64,000 nt of DNA from Pseudogracilibacillus sp037071985 (lineage in GTDB: Bacteria > Bacillota > Bacilli > Bacillales > Amphibacillaceae): contig NZ_JAXHDF010000007.1 of the NCBI RefSeq assembly GCF_037071985.1, forward strand, positions 124,001-188,000, written 5' to 3'. The notes under the pieces are model-generated. The model was not told the DNA's origin and ran no database searches. It was given only the letters and a program-made list of their open reading frames with translations. The position numbers and the translations under genes were made by a program. Position 1 is the first letter of the stretch; each line of letters begins with the position of its first letter. Shown in pieces: positions 1 through 8,168 of the stretch.

Positions 1-406
1 TAGTTTTATAACCAAATTTTTTCATTTCAGGAACTGCAGATGATGCTAAAGTAGCAGCTGAAGCTGTACTAGATCCACTCACTGCACCTAAACCAGCTCC
101 GGCAAGAACCGTAGCAATTCCTAAACCACCCGGAAGATGTCCGAACCATTTATTGGAAGCATAAAAAATGTCCTTTGTAATCCGACTTGCCGTCATCAAC
201 TCAGCCATTAGAATAAACATTGGGATAGTGGTAAATAAAAATACAGAGACCGAATCATATGGAGTATTTTGTAAAATTCCTAATAATAATTCCGAACCAC
301 CAATTAAAAATAATCCAATTGCCCCAGTAATCCCTAAAGCAAAAGCAACTGGCATTCCTGTTATCAAAAATAATAGTAAAATAAAAATGGTGATAATAAC
401 AATCAT
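1..406 (-). CDS. dctM: TRAP transporter large permease (DctM), N-terminal part, cut by window edge
   Basis: The reading frame is open from an ATG at 406 to the left edge, giving about 135 N-terminal residues. They start with a hydrophobic helix, contain a second membrane segment, and include the glycine/serine-rich stretch GLGAVSGSSTASAATLA that is typical of DctM-type permeases. DctM is the 12-helix subunit of TRAP transporters that moves a solute with sodium ions. An AAAGGGGTG ribosome binding site lies just upstream. It follows dctQ by 33 bases and is the third structural gene of an iclR-dctP-dctQ-dctM operon. The substrate cannot be read from this part. Confidence 0.88.
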   Translation of the reverse strand, partial: MIVIITIFILLLFLITGMPVAFALGITGAIGLFLIGGSELLLGILQNTPYDSVSVFLFTTIPMFILMAELMTASRITKDIFYASNKWFGHLPGGLGIATVLAGAGLGAVSGSSTASAATLASSAVPEMKKFGYKT

Positions 407-439
407 GGAAACACCCCTTTTTTGGTAAATAATTCAATG

Positions 440-964
440 TCAAGTATTATCAGGCTCACTGATATCAATCACTTCTTGCTTAATTCCCAATGCTGAATTA
501 ATCGAATGGATTAATAATCTTAGACAGAATAAGTAGGAACCAATAGGTACCCAAACCCAAGAAAGCCATGTAGGCCACGGAATAAGCCCAGAAGAAGTAT
601 ATTGATTTATGAATGCCTCATACGTAACACCCATCGATTTATAACCAATTAAAAACATCAATACCGCCGCCAATAAGGAATAGATCACTTCAAAGAATCG
701 CTGAAGCTTTTCTGGCATCTTTTCAGTTAATAAATCTATTTTGATATGACCATTTAACCGCATAACATAACTAATACTAAAAAATACGATAATGACCATT
801 AAATACTTTTCTGAAAAGTGATAAGCACCCGTAAGCGGGCTATTAAAAACATATCTTAGGAAAGCGTCGAGAGCAGTAATGAGCATCATGATAAACATAG
901 CAACTTGAGCTATAAAAAAAATAGCGCTATCAATCTTATCGACTATCATGTTTATTTTTCGCAT
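440..964 (-). CDS. dctQ: TRAP transporter small permease (DctQ)
   Basis: This 174-residue protein has four predicted membrane helices, at about residues 12-35, 47-68, 88-110 and 130-155, the standard DctQ layout and length. DctQ pairs with the large permease in the membrane and is needed for uptake of the solute delivered by DctP. AGGAGG precedes the ATG by 9 bases. It lies between dctP and dctM on the same strand; a hairpin in the gap to dctP may lower its expression relative to the binding protein. Confidence 0.9.
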   Translation of the reverse strand: MRKINMIVDKIDSAIFFIAQVAMFIMMLITALDAFLRYVFNSPLTGAYHFSEKYLMVIIVFFSISYVMRLNGHIKIDLLTEKMPEKLQRFFEVIYSLLAAVLMFLIGYKSMGVTYEAFINQYTSSGLIPWPTWLSWVWVPIGSYLFCLRLLIHSINSALGIKQEVIDISEPDNT

Positions 965-1005
965 ATGAATGTACCTCCTATCAATCTAAATAACCGAATA
1001 AAGTA

Positions 1006-1027
1006 GGTTACTGATCCCTCAGTAACC
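1006..1027 (-). terminator. Intercistronic hairpin between dctP and dctQ
   Basis: GGTTACTGA and TCAGTAACC form a perfect 9-bp stem with a 4-base loop, between the dctP stop and the dctQ start. On the minus strand it is followed by TACTTTATT, not a clean T-run, so it is more likely a partial terminator or an mRNA-stabilising stem than a full stop. Such hairpins after the binding-protein gene are common in transporter operons. Confidence 0.55.
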
Positions 1028-1038
1028 TTTGATAACAT

Positions 1039-2133
1039 TCACTCTTTAAATTCATTATTATACTGAATAAATTTATCCAAGATTTCGGAAGCAGGCAATC
1101 CACGCTGATCTAAATTCTTAGCCCATTCTTCATTTAAAGGACCTAATGAATCATTCCATTTTTTCAGTTCTTCTTCAGGAATATCATAAAATTCAACTCC
1201 CAACTCAGCATATTCCTGCATCAACTCTTTCTCTGCATCCATATAACCTGTTGATAACATCTCAATCGCCTCTTCACTTGCTTGGCTAACTGCTTCTTGT
1301 ACATCTTCCGGCCAACTGTTCCATACTTCTTCATTCACTACATACATGATTCCAAAGGATGATAAAGCAGCATTCGTAGTTGAATATTTAACTAATTCTT
1401 CCAACTGATACCCCGACCAACTTATAATCGATAACAAAGCCCCATCAATCGTACCCCTTTCCCAGGCGGTATATATTTCAGGAGCAGTTGTAGAAACAGG
1501 CGATGCCTCCCAATATTGAACAAGGTTTTCTTGCAAGCCCCCAGAAGTACGGATCTTTAATCCTTTAAAATCATCAATCGTTTCAATAGGGTGTGTGGAG
1601 TTAATGATTTGATATGGATTAGTTGTAACTGCCCATAATGGCTTAACCCCATTTGGCTTTAACTCCAATTCATATAAGTCCTCTTGTACCAACTTATTGA
1701 ATGCTTTTGAACCACTTATAGCATCTTGTACAATTCCAGGATTACCAGCAATAGCAGTTAAGGGTAGTTCATCTGTCATATATTGGGCTCCTACATAAGT
1801 AATATCAGCAATTTTGTTTTTAGCTGCATCAAGTAAACTAGCTTCTTTGCTTAGTTGTTCTGCAGGATAGTATTCAACTTCAATTTTACCTTCACCTAAT
1901 TCTTCTATGCGCTCTATCCAAGGTTGTATCCCTAGTACAGATGTTTGATGATTTGTAGGAAACGAATCAGCAATTTTAATAACAACCTTCTCTTCACTAG
2001 CATCCTTATTTGCTTCACCGTTTTCTGCGCTTTTTGCCACTTCTTGTTTAGTTCCATTATTGCAAGCAAATAATACCAGAACCGTAGCTACTAACAATCC
2101 CATGAACAAAAACTTTTTTCTTTGCTTTAACAT
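1039..2133 (-). CDS. dctP: TRAP transporter substrate-binding lipoprotein (DctP)
   Basis: The 364-residue protein begins with a lipoprotein signal peptide (lysine-rich start, hydrophobic core, lipobox LFAC with Cys near residue 24). A linker rich in Glu, Lys and Ala follows, then a DctP-fold domain. The segment around GLKIRTSGG followed by AWERGTIDGALL is the usual ligand-binding stretch, including the arginine that pairs with a carboxylate. It is therefore expected to be anchored outside the membrane and to deliver an organic acid or similar solute to DctQM. It follows the iclR gene by 22 bases, so one transcript probably covers regulator and transporter. Confidence 0.92.
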   Translation of the reverse strand: MLKQRKKFLFMGLLVATVLVLFACNNGTKQEVAKSAENGEANKDASEEKVVIKIADSFPTNHQTSVLGIQPWIERIEELGEGKIEVEYYPAEQLSKEASLLDAAKNKIADITYVGAQYMTDELPLTAIAGNPGIVQDAISGSKAFNKLVQEDLYELELKPNGVKPLWAVTTNPYQIINSTHPIETIDDFKGLKIRTSGGLQENLVQYWEASPVSTTAPEIYTAWERGTIDGALLSIISWSGYQLEELVKYSTTNAALSSFGIMYVVNEEVWNSWPEDVQEAVSQASEEAIEMLSTGYMDAEKELMQEYAELGVEFYDIPEEELKKWNDSLGPLNEEWAKNLDQRGLPASEILDKFIQYNNEFKE

Positions 2134-2155
2134 AACCTCATCTCCTTACTATCAC

Positions 2156-2905
2156 TTAATTTTTATGCCCTAACTTTTCAGAAATAGATTTACTACAATT
2201 TATAATTAGTTGTGATATTTTTTTAATATCTTCACTGGAAAACGTTTGCTTGATACCCGCTATCGCAATTCCTCCAATCACCCCCTCATAGTTGAATAAT
2301 GGCGCCCCAAGAGCATAAACTCCTTTATCAACTTCCTCATCACTTACTGAATAATTATTAGAACGGATAGTATCGATTTCATTTAAAAATCTATTAATAT
2401 CATCTTTTTGCTCATCATGACTTTTTTCGATGTACTCCTGTAATATCTTTTTCTCTTCAAATGCAAAACATGCTTTTGCTGCGGCCCCTATATAAAATGG
2501 TATTGACTCACCCACTCCTATTTTATTATAAAAGTTAGCGCTTTCATTTCCATTGATACTTTCTATGAAAAAAAGTTTATCTTTTTGCTTAATACCCAAT
2601 GTAACAGTTTTACCGGTATCCTTTGCTAGGTCTGTTATGTATGGTCGACTGATTTCATAAATATTTAAATCAGAATATACCTTTTGTGAGAGATGTATTA
2701 ACCCAACCCCCAATCGATATTTCCTAGTATTCGGATTTTGTGTAATTAAATTTCTCTCAAGTAGAGAGGGTAATATTTTATAAACTGTACCTTTATTAAT
2801 TCCCGTAAATCTACTTAGTTCATTTAATCCTAATTCTTCTTGTGAAGTCTCCCGCAATGCATAAATAATTGTTAAAACATTTTCAACAGATCTTAACTTA
2901 CCCAT
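2156..2905 (-). CDS. IclR-family transcriptional regulator
   Basis: A winged helix-turn-helix occupies residues 1-75 (GLNELSRFTGINKGTVYKIL is the HTH), followed by the IclR effector domain to the C terminus (APLFNYEGVIGGIAIAG is a typical piece). IclR proteins bind small metabolites and control nearby catabolic or transport genes. The start at 2905 is chosen because GGGGGTGAAGGA lies just before it; an upstream ATG at 2941 with AAAAGGTAA is the alternative and would add 12 residues. It is the first gene of the TRAP operon and probably controls it and itself. Confidence 0.88.
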   Translation of the reverse strand: MGKLRSVENVLTIIYALRETSQEELGLNELSRFTGINKGTVYKILPSLLERNLITQNPNTRKYRLGVGLIHLSQKVYSDLNIYEISRPYITDLAKDTGKTVTLGIKQKDKLFFIESINGNESANFYNKIGVGESIPFYIGAAAKACFAFEEKKILQEYIEKSHDEQKDDINRFLNEIDTIRSNNYSVSDEEVDKGVYALGAPLFNYEGVIGGIAIAGIKQTFSSEDIKKISQLIINCSKSISEKLGHKN

Positions 2906-2964
2906 TAGTCCTTCACCCCCTTGGTTGCTATACATAACCATCGGTTACCTTTTTTGTTTGTTTT

Positions 2965-2993
2965 ATTAAACTATAAAATTAAATTATTGTCAA
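2965..2993 (-). promoter_or_regulatory. Sigma-A promoter of the iclR-TRAP operon
   Basis: On the minus strand, TTGACA (2993-2988) and TTTAAT (2970-2965) are separated by exactly 17 bases. The -10 box lies 24 bases before the upstream candidate start and 59 before the preferred one. The -35 box is a perfect consensus match. Confidence 0.7.
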
Positions 2994-3257
2994 GGCAATT
3001 TTGAAACTTCTGATTACTTATTGAAAAGTCCTAGAACTTGAACTTTCTAAACAAATGAAAGATTGTGATACGTTACAGTGTGTCACTGTAGTAATTGAAT
3101 GCTAGACCACTTTTGATAAAAAATAATTTTAAAGACAACTGTTTTCAGCAGTCTGTAATTACTAGTGTTGAAAATAGTGCGGCAGATAAATCCGCATACT
3201 CGAAGCTTAGTAAAAACTATATAGCGAATGTCGCACATTTCCCCCATTAAAAAATTT

Positions 3258-3288
3258 AAGACCAGTCCTCCTATGAGCTGGTCTTTTT
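3258..3288 (+). terminator. Intrinsic terminator, orphan
   Basis: AAGACCAG and CTGGTCTT make an 8-bp stem with a 12-base loop followed by a run of T on the plus strand. No intact plus-strand gene precedes it, so it is probably left over from a lost gene. Confidence 0.6.
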
Positions 3289-3326
3289 ATAAGGAAAAAT
3301 CCTTATTATATTTAATCACTGACTTT

Positions 3327-3388
3327 CTTTCACGTGTATAAGGGTGAGCTGCTTGTTTATAAGTCTTTTGTAGCTGCTAATTCAACAA
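3327..3388 (-). pseudogene. Remnant of an oligopeptide ABC transporter ATPase (OppD/OppF type), C-terminal fragment
   Basis: Reading the minus strand in two frames joined by one base shift gives IVELAATKDL then YKQAAHPYTRE, which matches the region before the C-terminal domain of OppD/OppF/DppD ATPases (VELA..LY..P.HPYT). Nothing else of the gene remains. A second remnant of the same region lies at 47603-47875 and shares almost the same nucleotides over GTGAGCTGCTTGTTTATAA-like sequence. The region 2994-3506 otherwise shows no gene. Confidence 0.45.
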
Positions 3389-3465
3389 TTTTTACTTTAC
3401 AATAATAAACTAGTTAATTTAGCTAAGATGGAAGAATGATTCGATAGAAATGTTATAAACAAAAA

Positions 3466-3503
3466 AAGAACTATTAAATAAAATTAGCTTTTTAATAGTT
3501 CTT
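3466..3503 (-). terminator. Terminator of the decayed dctM gene
   Basis: AAGAACTATTAAA pairs perfectly with TTTAATAGTTCTT (13 bp, 12-base loop). Read on the minus strand it is followed by a long T-run, and it lies 4 bases after the stop of the dctM remnant, so it is the original terminator of that gene. Confidence 0.75.
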
Positions 3504-3506
3504 CAT

Positions 3507-3822
3507 CTATTTAATTATTAAATAATCAACAGGAAATAGTAGAATATTTGGCATATAAGTAACGACAAGAAGCACAACAATTAATACGCCAATTTGTGGT
3601 ATTAAATATCTAAACATATGTAGGACTTTAATATTTCCAATAGATGATGTAACAAATAGACATACACGTAAGGCGGGGTAACCATCCCGATTGTTTAATT
3701 CACTGCTAGAATAATTCAAAAGTGAATTGGATCGATACCAGCTGCAAGGACTAATGGTAAAAATAAAGGTGTAAAAATGGAAACAGCACTGATTGTATCA
3801 ATAAACGTACTACAACTGTCCT
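3507..3822 (-). pseudogene. Remnant of a second TRAP large permease gene (dctM), C-terminal part
   Basis: The minus strand from 3820 reads TFIDTISAVSIFTPLFLPL and then AAGIDPIHF. After that an in-frame stop and a one-base shift are needed to continue through GMVTPPY, CLFVTSSIGN and a final membrane helix ending at 3507. These are hallmarks of the last two helices of DctM. The upstream four fifths of the gene are absent. This is a second TRAP permease, different from the intact operon at the left edge, left as a 3' stump with its terminator. Confidence 0.8.
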
Positions 3823-4028
3823 CAGATAAAATATGCTATAATTATAGACTATAAGTATAACATTCTATATCATTCTTGATTAAATCCAGTTGTACAGATT
3901 TCTTAAGCTTTTTTATTTGTTTTTCAAAAACTAGGATCATACTTTTAATGTGATGCTAAAATGACTAATATATTAAAAAGTGATCAATACTTAAATCATT
4001 ACTTTCAAAGATGTTACAGGAGACCAAT

Positions 4029-4736
4029 ATGCTAAATAAAAATGATGTTATTCCACTATATGTTCAATTAAAACGAATACTTCGATCCCAAATCCTAAAT
4101 GGTGTTTTTAAGGAGATGGATCTTCTTCCATCCGAAACTCAACTCATGAAGGAATATCAAATCACTAGAACAACCATCCGTAAAGCAATAGCTGAACTCA
4201 ATAAAGAAGGGCTTGTTCAACAGGTTCATGGCAAGGGAACCTATGTTAGACTTCGTGAAACAAAGGATACAGTTTGGAATTTCCAAGGGTTTTCGGATTT
4301 AGCTCGAAGGTATAACCAAAAACCAATTACCAAAGTATTGGAAAAGGAAACCTATTCTAAAGATGGAGTATATTTTTTAAAGCTGGTTCGTTTACGCGGA
4401 TTAAAATCGGAAGAAACAACAACTTGGATGACCATTGATACTTCCCACCTACCTTTGAAAATATTTCCAAATCTAGAATCAATTGACTTTTCCTCCATAT
4501 CTCTCTACGAATTAATGCGGGAAACCTATAACATCCACCCTCACTACACAAATTTAAACTTAAAACCAATGATGAGCACACCACTCATATGTGAAAGATT
4601 AGAGTTACAAAAAGAACAACCTCTATTAAAAGGTTCCGGCATTGTTCTGACGGAGAGTAACATTGAAATAGAACGTCTCGAAATTATTTATAGTCCAAAT
4701 TTTAAGTTCAAACTTTCTCAATACATCCATTCATAA
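4029..4736 (+). CDS. GntR-family regulator with UTRA effector domain (HutC subfamily)
   Basis: The N-terminal winged helix (residues 1-70; PSETQLMKEYQITRTTIRKA is the HTH and GKGTYV ends the wing) is followed by a UTRA ligand domain of about 150 residues, the layout of HutC/YegW-type repressors. The start at 4029 is chosen because AGGAG lies 6 bases upstream; the ATG at 4011 has no such site. It sits directly upstream of, and in line with, an ADP-ribosylglycohydrolase/permease/kinase operon, and the palindrome at that operon's start point is its likely operator. The product is a cytoplasmic DNA-binding dimer. Confidence 0.88.
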   Translation: MLNKNDVIPLYVQLKRILRSQILNGVFKEMDLLPSETQLMKEYQITRTTIRKAIAELNKEGLVQQVHGKGTYVRLRETKDTVWNFQGFSDLARRYNQKPITKVLEKETYSKDGVYFLKLVRLRGLKSEETTTWMTIDTSHLPLKIFPNLESIDFSSISLYELMRETYNIHPHYTNLNLKPMMSTPLICERLELQKEQPLLKGSGIVLTESNIEIERLEIIYSPNFKFKLSQYIHS

Positions 4737-4767
4737 ATATTACTTTTACAATAAGGCTCCTTTGAAG

Positions 4768-4824
4768 CATGTTAGATTAAAGCCAAAAACTAACTTAAAG
4801 AGTTATAAACTTTAATCTAACATG
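4768..4824. promoter_or_regulatory. Perfect 15-bp inverted repeat between regulator gene and operon promoter
   Basis: CATGTTAGATTAAAG (4768-4782) is repeated exactly in inverted orientation as CTTTAATCTAACATG (4810-4824), with 27 bases between. There is no T-run after it, so it is not a standard terminator. It ends 1 base before the -35 box of the operon, so it may be a pair of distant regulator sites or an mRNA stem at the end of the regulator transcript. Confidence 0.6.
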
Positions 4825-4825
4825 A

Positions 4826-4854
4826 TTGACAATATACTAGGTGCGTTTTATACT
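4826..4854 (+). promoter_or_regulatory. Strong sigma-A promoter of the nucleoside-like operon
   Basis: TTGACA (4826-4831) and TATACT (4849-4854) are spaced by exactly 17 bases. The start point would fall near 4861, at the edge of the palindrome 4862-4877. Confidence 0.85.
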
Positions 4855-4861
4855 TTAAATA

Positions 4862-4877
4862 ACTCATACGTATGAGT
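4862..4877. promoter_or_regulatory. Perfect 16-bp palindrome at the transcription start, likely GntR operator
   Basis: ACTCATACGTATGAGT is its own reverse complement. It lies directly downstream of the -10 box, the position where a bound repressor blocks initiation. The neighbouring HutC-type regulator is the obvious candidate to bind it; this is inference from position and symmetry. Confidence 0.65.
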
Positions 4878-4901
4878 GGACAAGTTGGGAGGAAGTATAA
4901 A

Positions 4902-5912
4902 ATGAAAGATAAGATTCTAGGAACGTTATATGGATTAGCAATTGGTGATGCGTTTGGCATGCCATCTGAATTATGGAGCAGGAGAAAGGTAAAAGAATTT
5001 TTTGGCAGAATCACTACTTTCTTGGATGGTCCTGCAGAGAATGAAGTTGCGTGTAACTTTACAAAAGGACAATTTACCGACGACACAGCTCAAGCATTAC
5101 TTATACTCGATGCACTCAATAAAAATAATTTTAAGCCGTCTGACAAACTTATTGCAGAAGCTTTAATTAATTGGGCAAATGACACAAACGCTTTTGACAA
5201 TAACATTCTCGGACCAAGTTCTAAGGCAGCTTTAAACGCTATTAAGGTCGGTGAAGATCCTTCTGTGCACACAAAGAAAGCGTTGACAAATGGAGCTGCC
5301 ATGAGAATTGCTCCGATTGGCACACTTTTTTCCAGCACACAACAAGCTGAATTAGTAAATTATGTGCGTAAAGTCAGCCAACCAACACATGCAAGTGACG
5401 TAGCAATTGCTGGTGCTAGTATGATTGCACATGCGGTTAGCTTGGCAATAGAGGATAAATCCTGGAATGAAATAATGGAATCAACTATTAGTATTTTTGA
5501 TATAGCTGTTAAAGAAGGAGAAGAAACATTTTCTGCATCTATTCCTGAGCGACTAAAGTTAGGTATGGAATTTGCCGAAACATACAAAGATAATGAGGAA
5601 GTTTTTGCTCAGCGGATTTATGATGTAATAGGCTGTGGCACCTTAACAAGTGAATCAGTTCCGGCTGCATTAGCAATCGCTTATTATTGCAAAGATCCCC
5701 ATAGTTGTGCCCTTTTCTGTGCAAATATTGGAGGAGATACCGATACAATTGGTGCTATGGCCACTGCTATTTGCGGGGCAAAGTCTGGATATAAAACAAT
5801 CAACAAAGATTGGATTTATATGATAGATCAAAATAACGATGTACAGTTACATGATTACGCTGGGATGTTGGAAAAAGAAAGGCTAAATTGGAGGGATTCA
5901 CATGGAAAATAA
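4902..5912 (+). CDS. ADP-ribosylglycohydrolase-family protein (YegU-like)
   Basis: A 336-residue protein of the ADP-ribosyl-glycohydrolase fold, which cleaves N- or O-glycosidic bonds to ADP-ribose or related ribosides with two magnesium ions. The metal-binding aspartates are present: FTDDT near residue 57, and GGDTDTIGA near 286. GLAIGDAFGMPSE near the start is also typical. The start at 4902 has GGGAGGA 8 bases upstream; an ATG at 4872 lacks a site and would lie inside the operator. It overlaps the next gene by 11 bases. With a permease and a sugar kinase beside it, a nucleosidase-like role in nucleoside or glycoside breakdown is more likely than protein de-ADP-ribosylation. Confidence 0.85.
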   Translation: MKDKILGTLYGLAIGDAFGMPSELWSRRKVKEFFGRITTFLDGPAENEVACNFTKGQFTDDTAQALLILDALNKNNFKPSDKLIAEALINWANDTNAFDNNILGPSSKAALNAIKVGEDPSVHTKKALTNGAAMRIAPIGTLFSSTQQAELVNYVRKVSQPTHASDVAIAGASMIAHAVSLAIEDKSWNEIMESTISIFDIAVKEGEETFSASIPERLKLGMEFAETYKDNEEVFAQRIYDVIGCGTLTSESVPAALAIAYYCKDPHSCALFCANIGGDTDTIGAMATAICGAKSGYKTINKDWIYMIDQNNDVQLHDYAGMLEKERLNWRDSHGK

Positions 5913-7242
5913 AGAGAAAATATTTCTGACGGATGAAGAGAAAACAGGTAAGCCAAGAGATCTCTTTTTCATTTGGTTTGCTGCTAATATGGGAATACTC
6001 GGTATTGTATATGGTGCACTCATTATAGGATATGGCTTAAGTTTCATGCAATCGATCCTCGTTGCAATTCTTGGACCATTGTCTTTTGCACTTGTAGGTT
6101 ATGCAAGCCTTGCTGGAAGGGATAGTGGAGCTGTCACATTTATGCTTTCCAGAGCTGCATATGGCTTTAAAGGAAATCATATTCCCGCTTTTATTGGCTG
6201 GGCTGGACAGGTTGGCTGGTTATCTGTAAACGTTTCAACTGGAACATTAACCCTTTTGGCTCTGTTCAGCGCTTTTGGAATAAGTACTAACACCTTATTA
6301 ATCGTGATCAGCTTAGCGATTTTTGCTGGCCTGGTTATTACATCCAGTTTTTTTTCACATAAAACGCTTGTATCGATTCAAACATTTTTCACGTATGTGT
6401 TCGGCGGACTAACTTTACTTGTTCTTGCTATGCTGATACCTGAAACAGATTGGAGTGCGCTCTTTTCCATGAGCAGCGGTCCTTGGTTAACTGGTTTCTT
6501 ACCTGCACTTGCGTTTGTTATCGTTGGGACTGGCTTAACTTGGACTAATGCATCTGCAGATTATAGCCGTTTTCAAAAAAGAAACAACAAGTCTTCAGCA
6601 ATTATCGGTAATGTAACAATAGGTGCATTCATTCCGTTATTTTTTATCATTGGCACAGGAATCTTGCTAGCCACGTCCGCACCAGAGTTATCCAGTGCAG
6701 AAAACCCTATCTTACTTATTAGTGAAATACTGCCAGAATGGATGACCGTCATTTATCTTTTCGCTGCACTTGGTGGTCTTACTCCTATGTGTTTTATTGG
6801 CTTAAAGTCTTCCAGATTGATTATGGAGACCTTTAATATACAGATGAAGGATTCTACTGCAATTACGATTCATGCAATTATTATTACATTGATCCCACTT
6901 TATGTACTTGTAGTATCAAGAGATTTCCTTGGCTATTTTGAAGCATTTTTAGGGCTTCTAGGTATTGGTTTGGCCGCTTGGGTTTCCATCTTCATCATTG
7001 ACTATATATTTTTACGAAGAAAACAAGGCTATGATTCCAGGCTGCTAGAAGATGCGGAGTATAATAAAGTAAATGTAGGCGGTGTGGTAAGCTGGTTTGC
7101 TGGTGTTATTGTTGGATTACTTCTTACCTTCTTCGCTTCTACAAGCTTCGATCTACTTGTTACGTTTTTAATAAGTGGAGGACTTTATTATATCACAAAT
7201 GTTTTGCGTAAAACCGATCAGTATCAGGAGGAAATTTCATGA
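5902..7242 (+). CDS. NCS1-family nucleobase/nucleoside permease
   Basis: This 446-residue membrane protein has about 12 hydrophobic helices and the NCS1 (cytosine/purine/hydantoin) pattern. MGILGIVYGALIIGYGLSF near residue 32 and TWTNASADYSRFQKRN near 213 are diagnostic; the latter is the loop with the conserved Asp-Tyr-Arg/Ser. It should import a nucleobase, nucleoside or related ring compound by cation symport. It overlaps the hydrolase gene upstream and the kinase gene downstream (ATGA), so the three are translated as one unit. The E. coli yeg operon uses an unrelated NHS-family transporter at this place. Confidence 0.87.
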   Translation: MENKEKIFLTDEEKTGKPRDLFFIWFAANMGILGIVYGALIIGYGLSFMQSILVAILGPLSFALVGYASLAGRDSGAVTFMLSRAAYGFKGNHIPAFIGWAGQVGWLSVNVSTGTLTLLALFSAFGISTNTLLIVISLAIFAGLVITSSFFSHKTLVSIQTFFTYVFGGLTLLVLAMLIPETDWSALFSMSSGPWLTGFLPALAFVIVGTGLTWTNASADYSRFQKRNNKSSAIIGNVTIGAFIPLFFIIGTGILLATSAPELSSAENPILLISEILPEWMTVIYLFAALGGLTPMCFIGLKSSRLIMETFNIQMKDSTAITIHAIIITLIPLYVLVVSRDFLGYFEAFLGLLGIGLAAWVSIFIIDYIFLRRKQGYDSRLLEDAEYNKVNVGGVVSWFAGVIVGLLLTFFASTSFDLLVTFLISGGLYYITNVLRKTDQYQEEIS

Positions 7243-8168
7243 CTGGACATAAACTAAGCTTTCATCAAATAAACAGTAAGAAGAAGGCATTGATATTGGG
7301 CAGTGCTGTTATTGATGTTATCGTAACCATACCAGCACTTCCGAAAACTGGTGATGATGTGTTTGCCGGTAGTCAGGACGTCATTGTAGGCGGCTGTGCA
7401 TATAATGTCGGCAACATCCTTAAACAGCTAAATGCATCCTATGATTTAATGATCCCAATTGGAAATGGTCCCAATGCTGTGCATATTAAAAAACAGATTG
7501 CATTAGATGGTCATGATCAAATGCTAAGTGATTTTAACGGAGACAACGGTTGGTGCTTATGTATAGTAGAAGAAAATGGAGAAAGGACATTTATTACTGT
7601 TCCCGGGATAGAGAATGACTGGCAGGAAGACTGGTTCGAACAAGTAAACCTTCTAGAATATGATTATATATATTTATCGGGATACTCTTTTGAAGGAGAA
7701 TCAGCAAAAGTGTTGCTGAATCAACTGCAAAACAAAAAAGAGGAAACAGATATTATCTTTGATCCATCTCCGCGAGTCAGTAAAATGAATAAGACTCACT
7801 TGAACAAACTCTTGGAATTAGGAACCATTCTGCATTGCAACCGAGACGAACTTTTAGCATTAAGCGAGCAGGACGATATCGAAACCGCTGCAAGAGCAAT
7901 GAATAGAAAAACGAATAAACCAGTAGTAGTTACACTCGGTAGTGAAGGAACATTATATGTAGAAAATGGTACATCAAAACTTTGTCAAGGCAGAAATGTG
8001 CCTTTAGTAGATACAATCGGTGCCGGTGATACGCATACGGCTGCTTTTATCGGAGCCTTACTAGATGAACAATCTATAGAAACAGCGTGTATATGGGGAA
8101 ATGATGCCGCTGCTAAAGTTGTTCAGGTACAGGGAGCGAATGTGGAACTTTTTGAGGACGAGACATAA
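7239..8168 (+). CDS. PfkB-family carbohydrate/nucleoside kinase (YegV-like)
   Basis: A 309-residue ribokinase-fold protein. The N-terminal substrate region contains VIDVIVTIPALPKTGDD and the glycine pair at GGCAYNVGN. The C-terminal signature is DTIGAGDTHTAAF near residue 256, whose GAGD holds the catalytic Asp and anion hole. It phosphorylates a sugar or a nucleoside with ATP. GGAGG lies 7 bases before the ATG, which overlaps the permease stop. In context it probably phosphorylates the pentose released by the ADP-ribosylglycohydrolase-like enzyme, or the imported nucleoside itself. Confidence 0.87.
   Translation: MTGHKLSFHQINSKKKALILGSAVIDVIVTIPALPKTGDDVFAGSQDVIVGGCAYNVGNILKQLNASYDLMIPIGNGPNAVHIKKQIALDGHDQMLSDFNGDNGWCLCIVEENGERTFITVPGIENDWQEDWFEQVNLLEYDYIYLSGYSFEGESAKVLLNQLQNKKEETDIIFDPSPRVSKMNKTHLNKLLELGTILHCNRDELLALSEQDDIETAARAMNRKTNKPVVVTLGSEGTLYVENGTSKLCQGRNVPLVDTIGAGDTHTAAFIGALLDEQSIETACIWGNDAAAKVVQVQGANVELFEDET

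Noticed and set aside
255..443. 62-codon minus-strand frame overlapping the start of the TRAP permease
   Set aside because: It is an off-frame reading of dctM; the frame starting at 406 gives clear DctM sequence.
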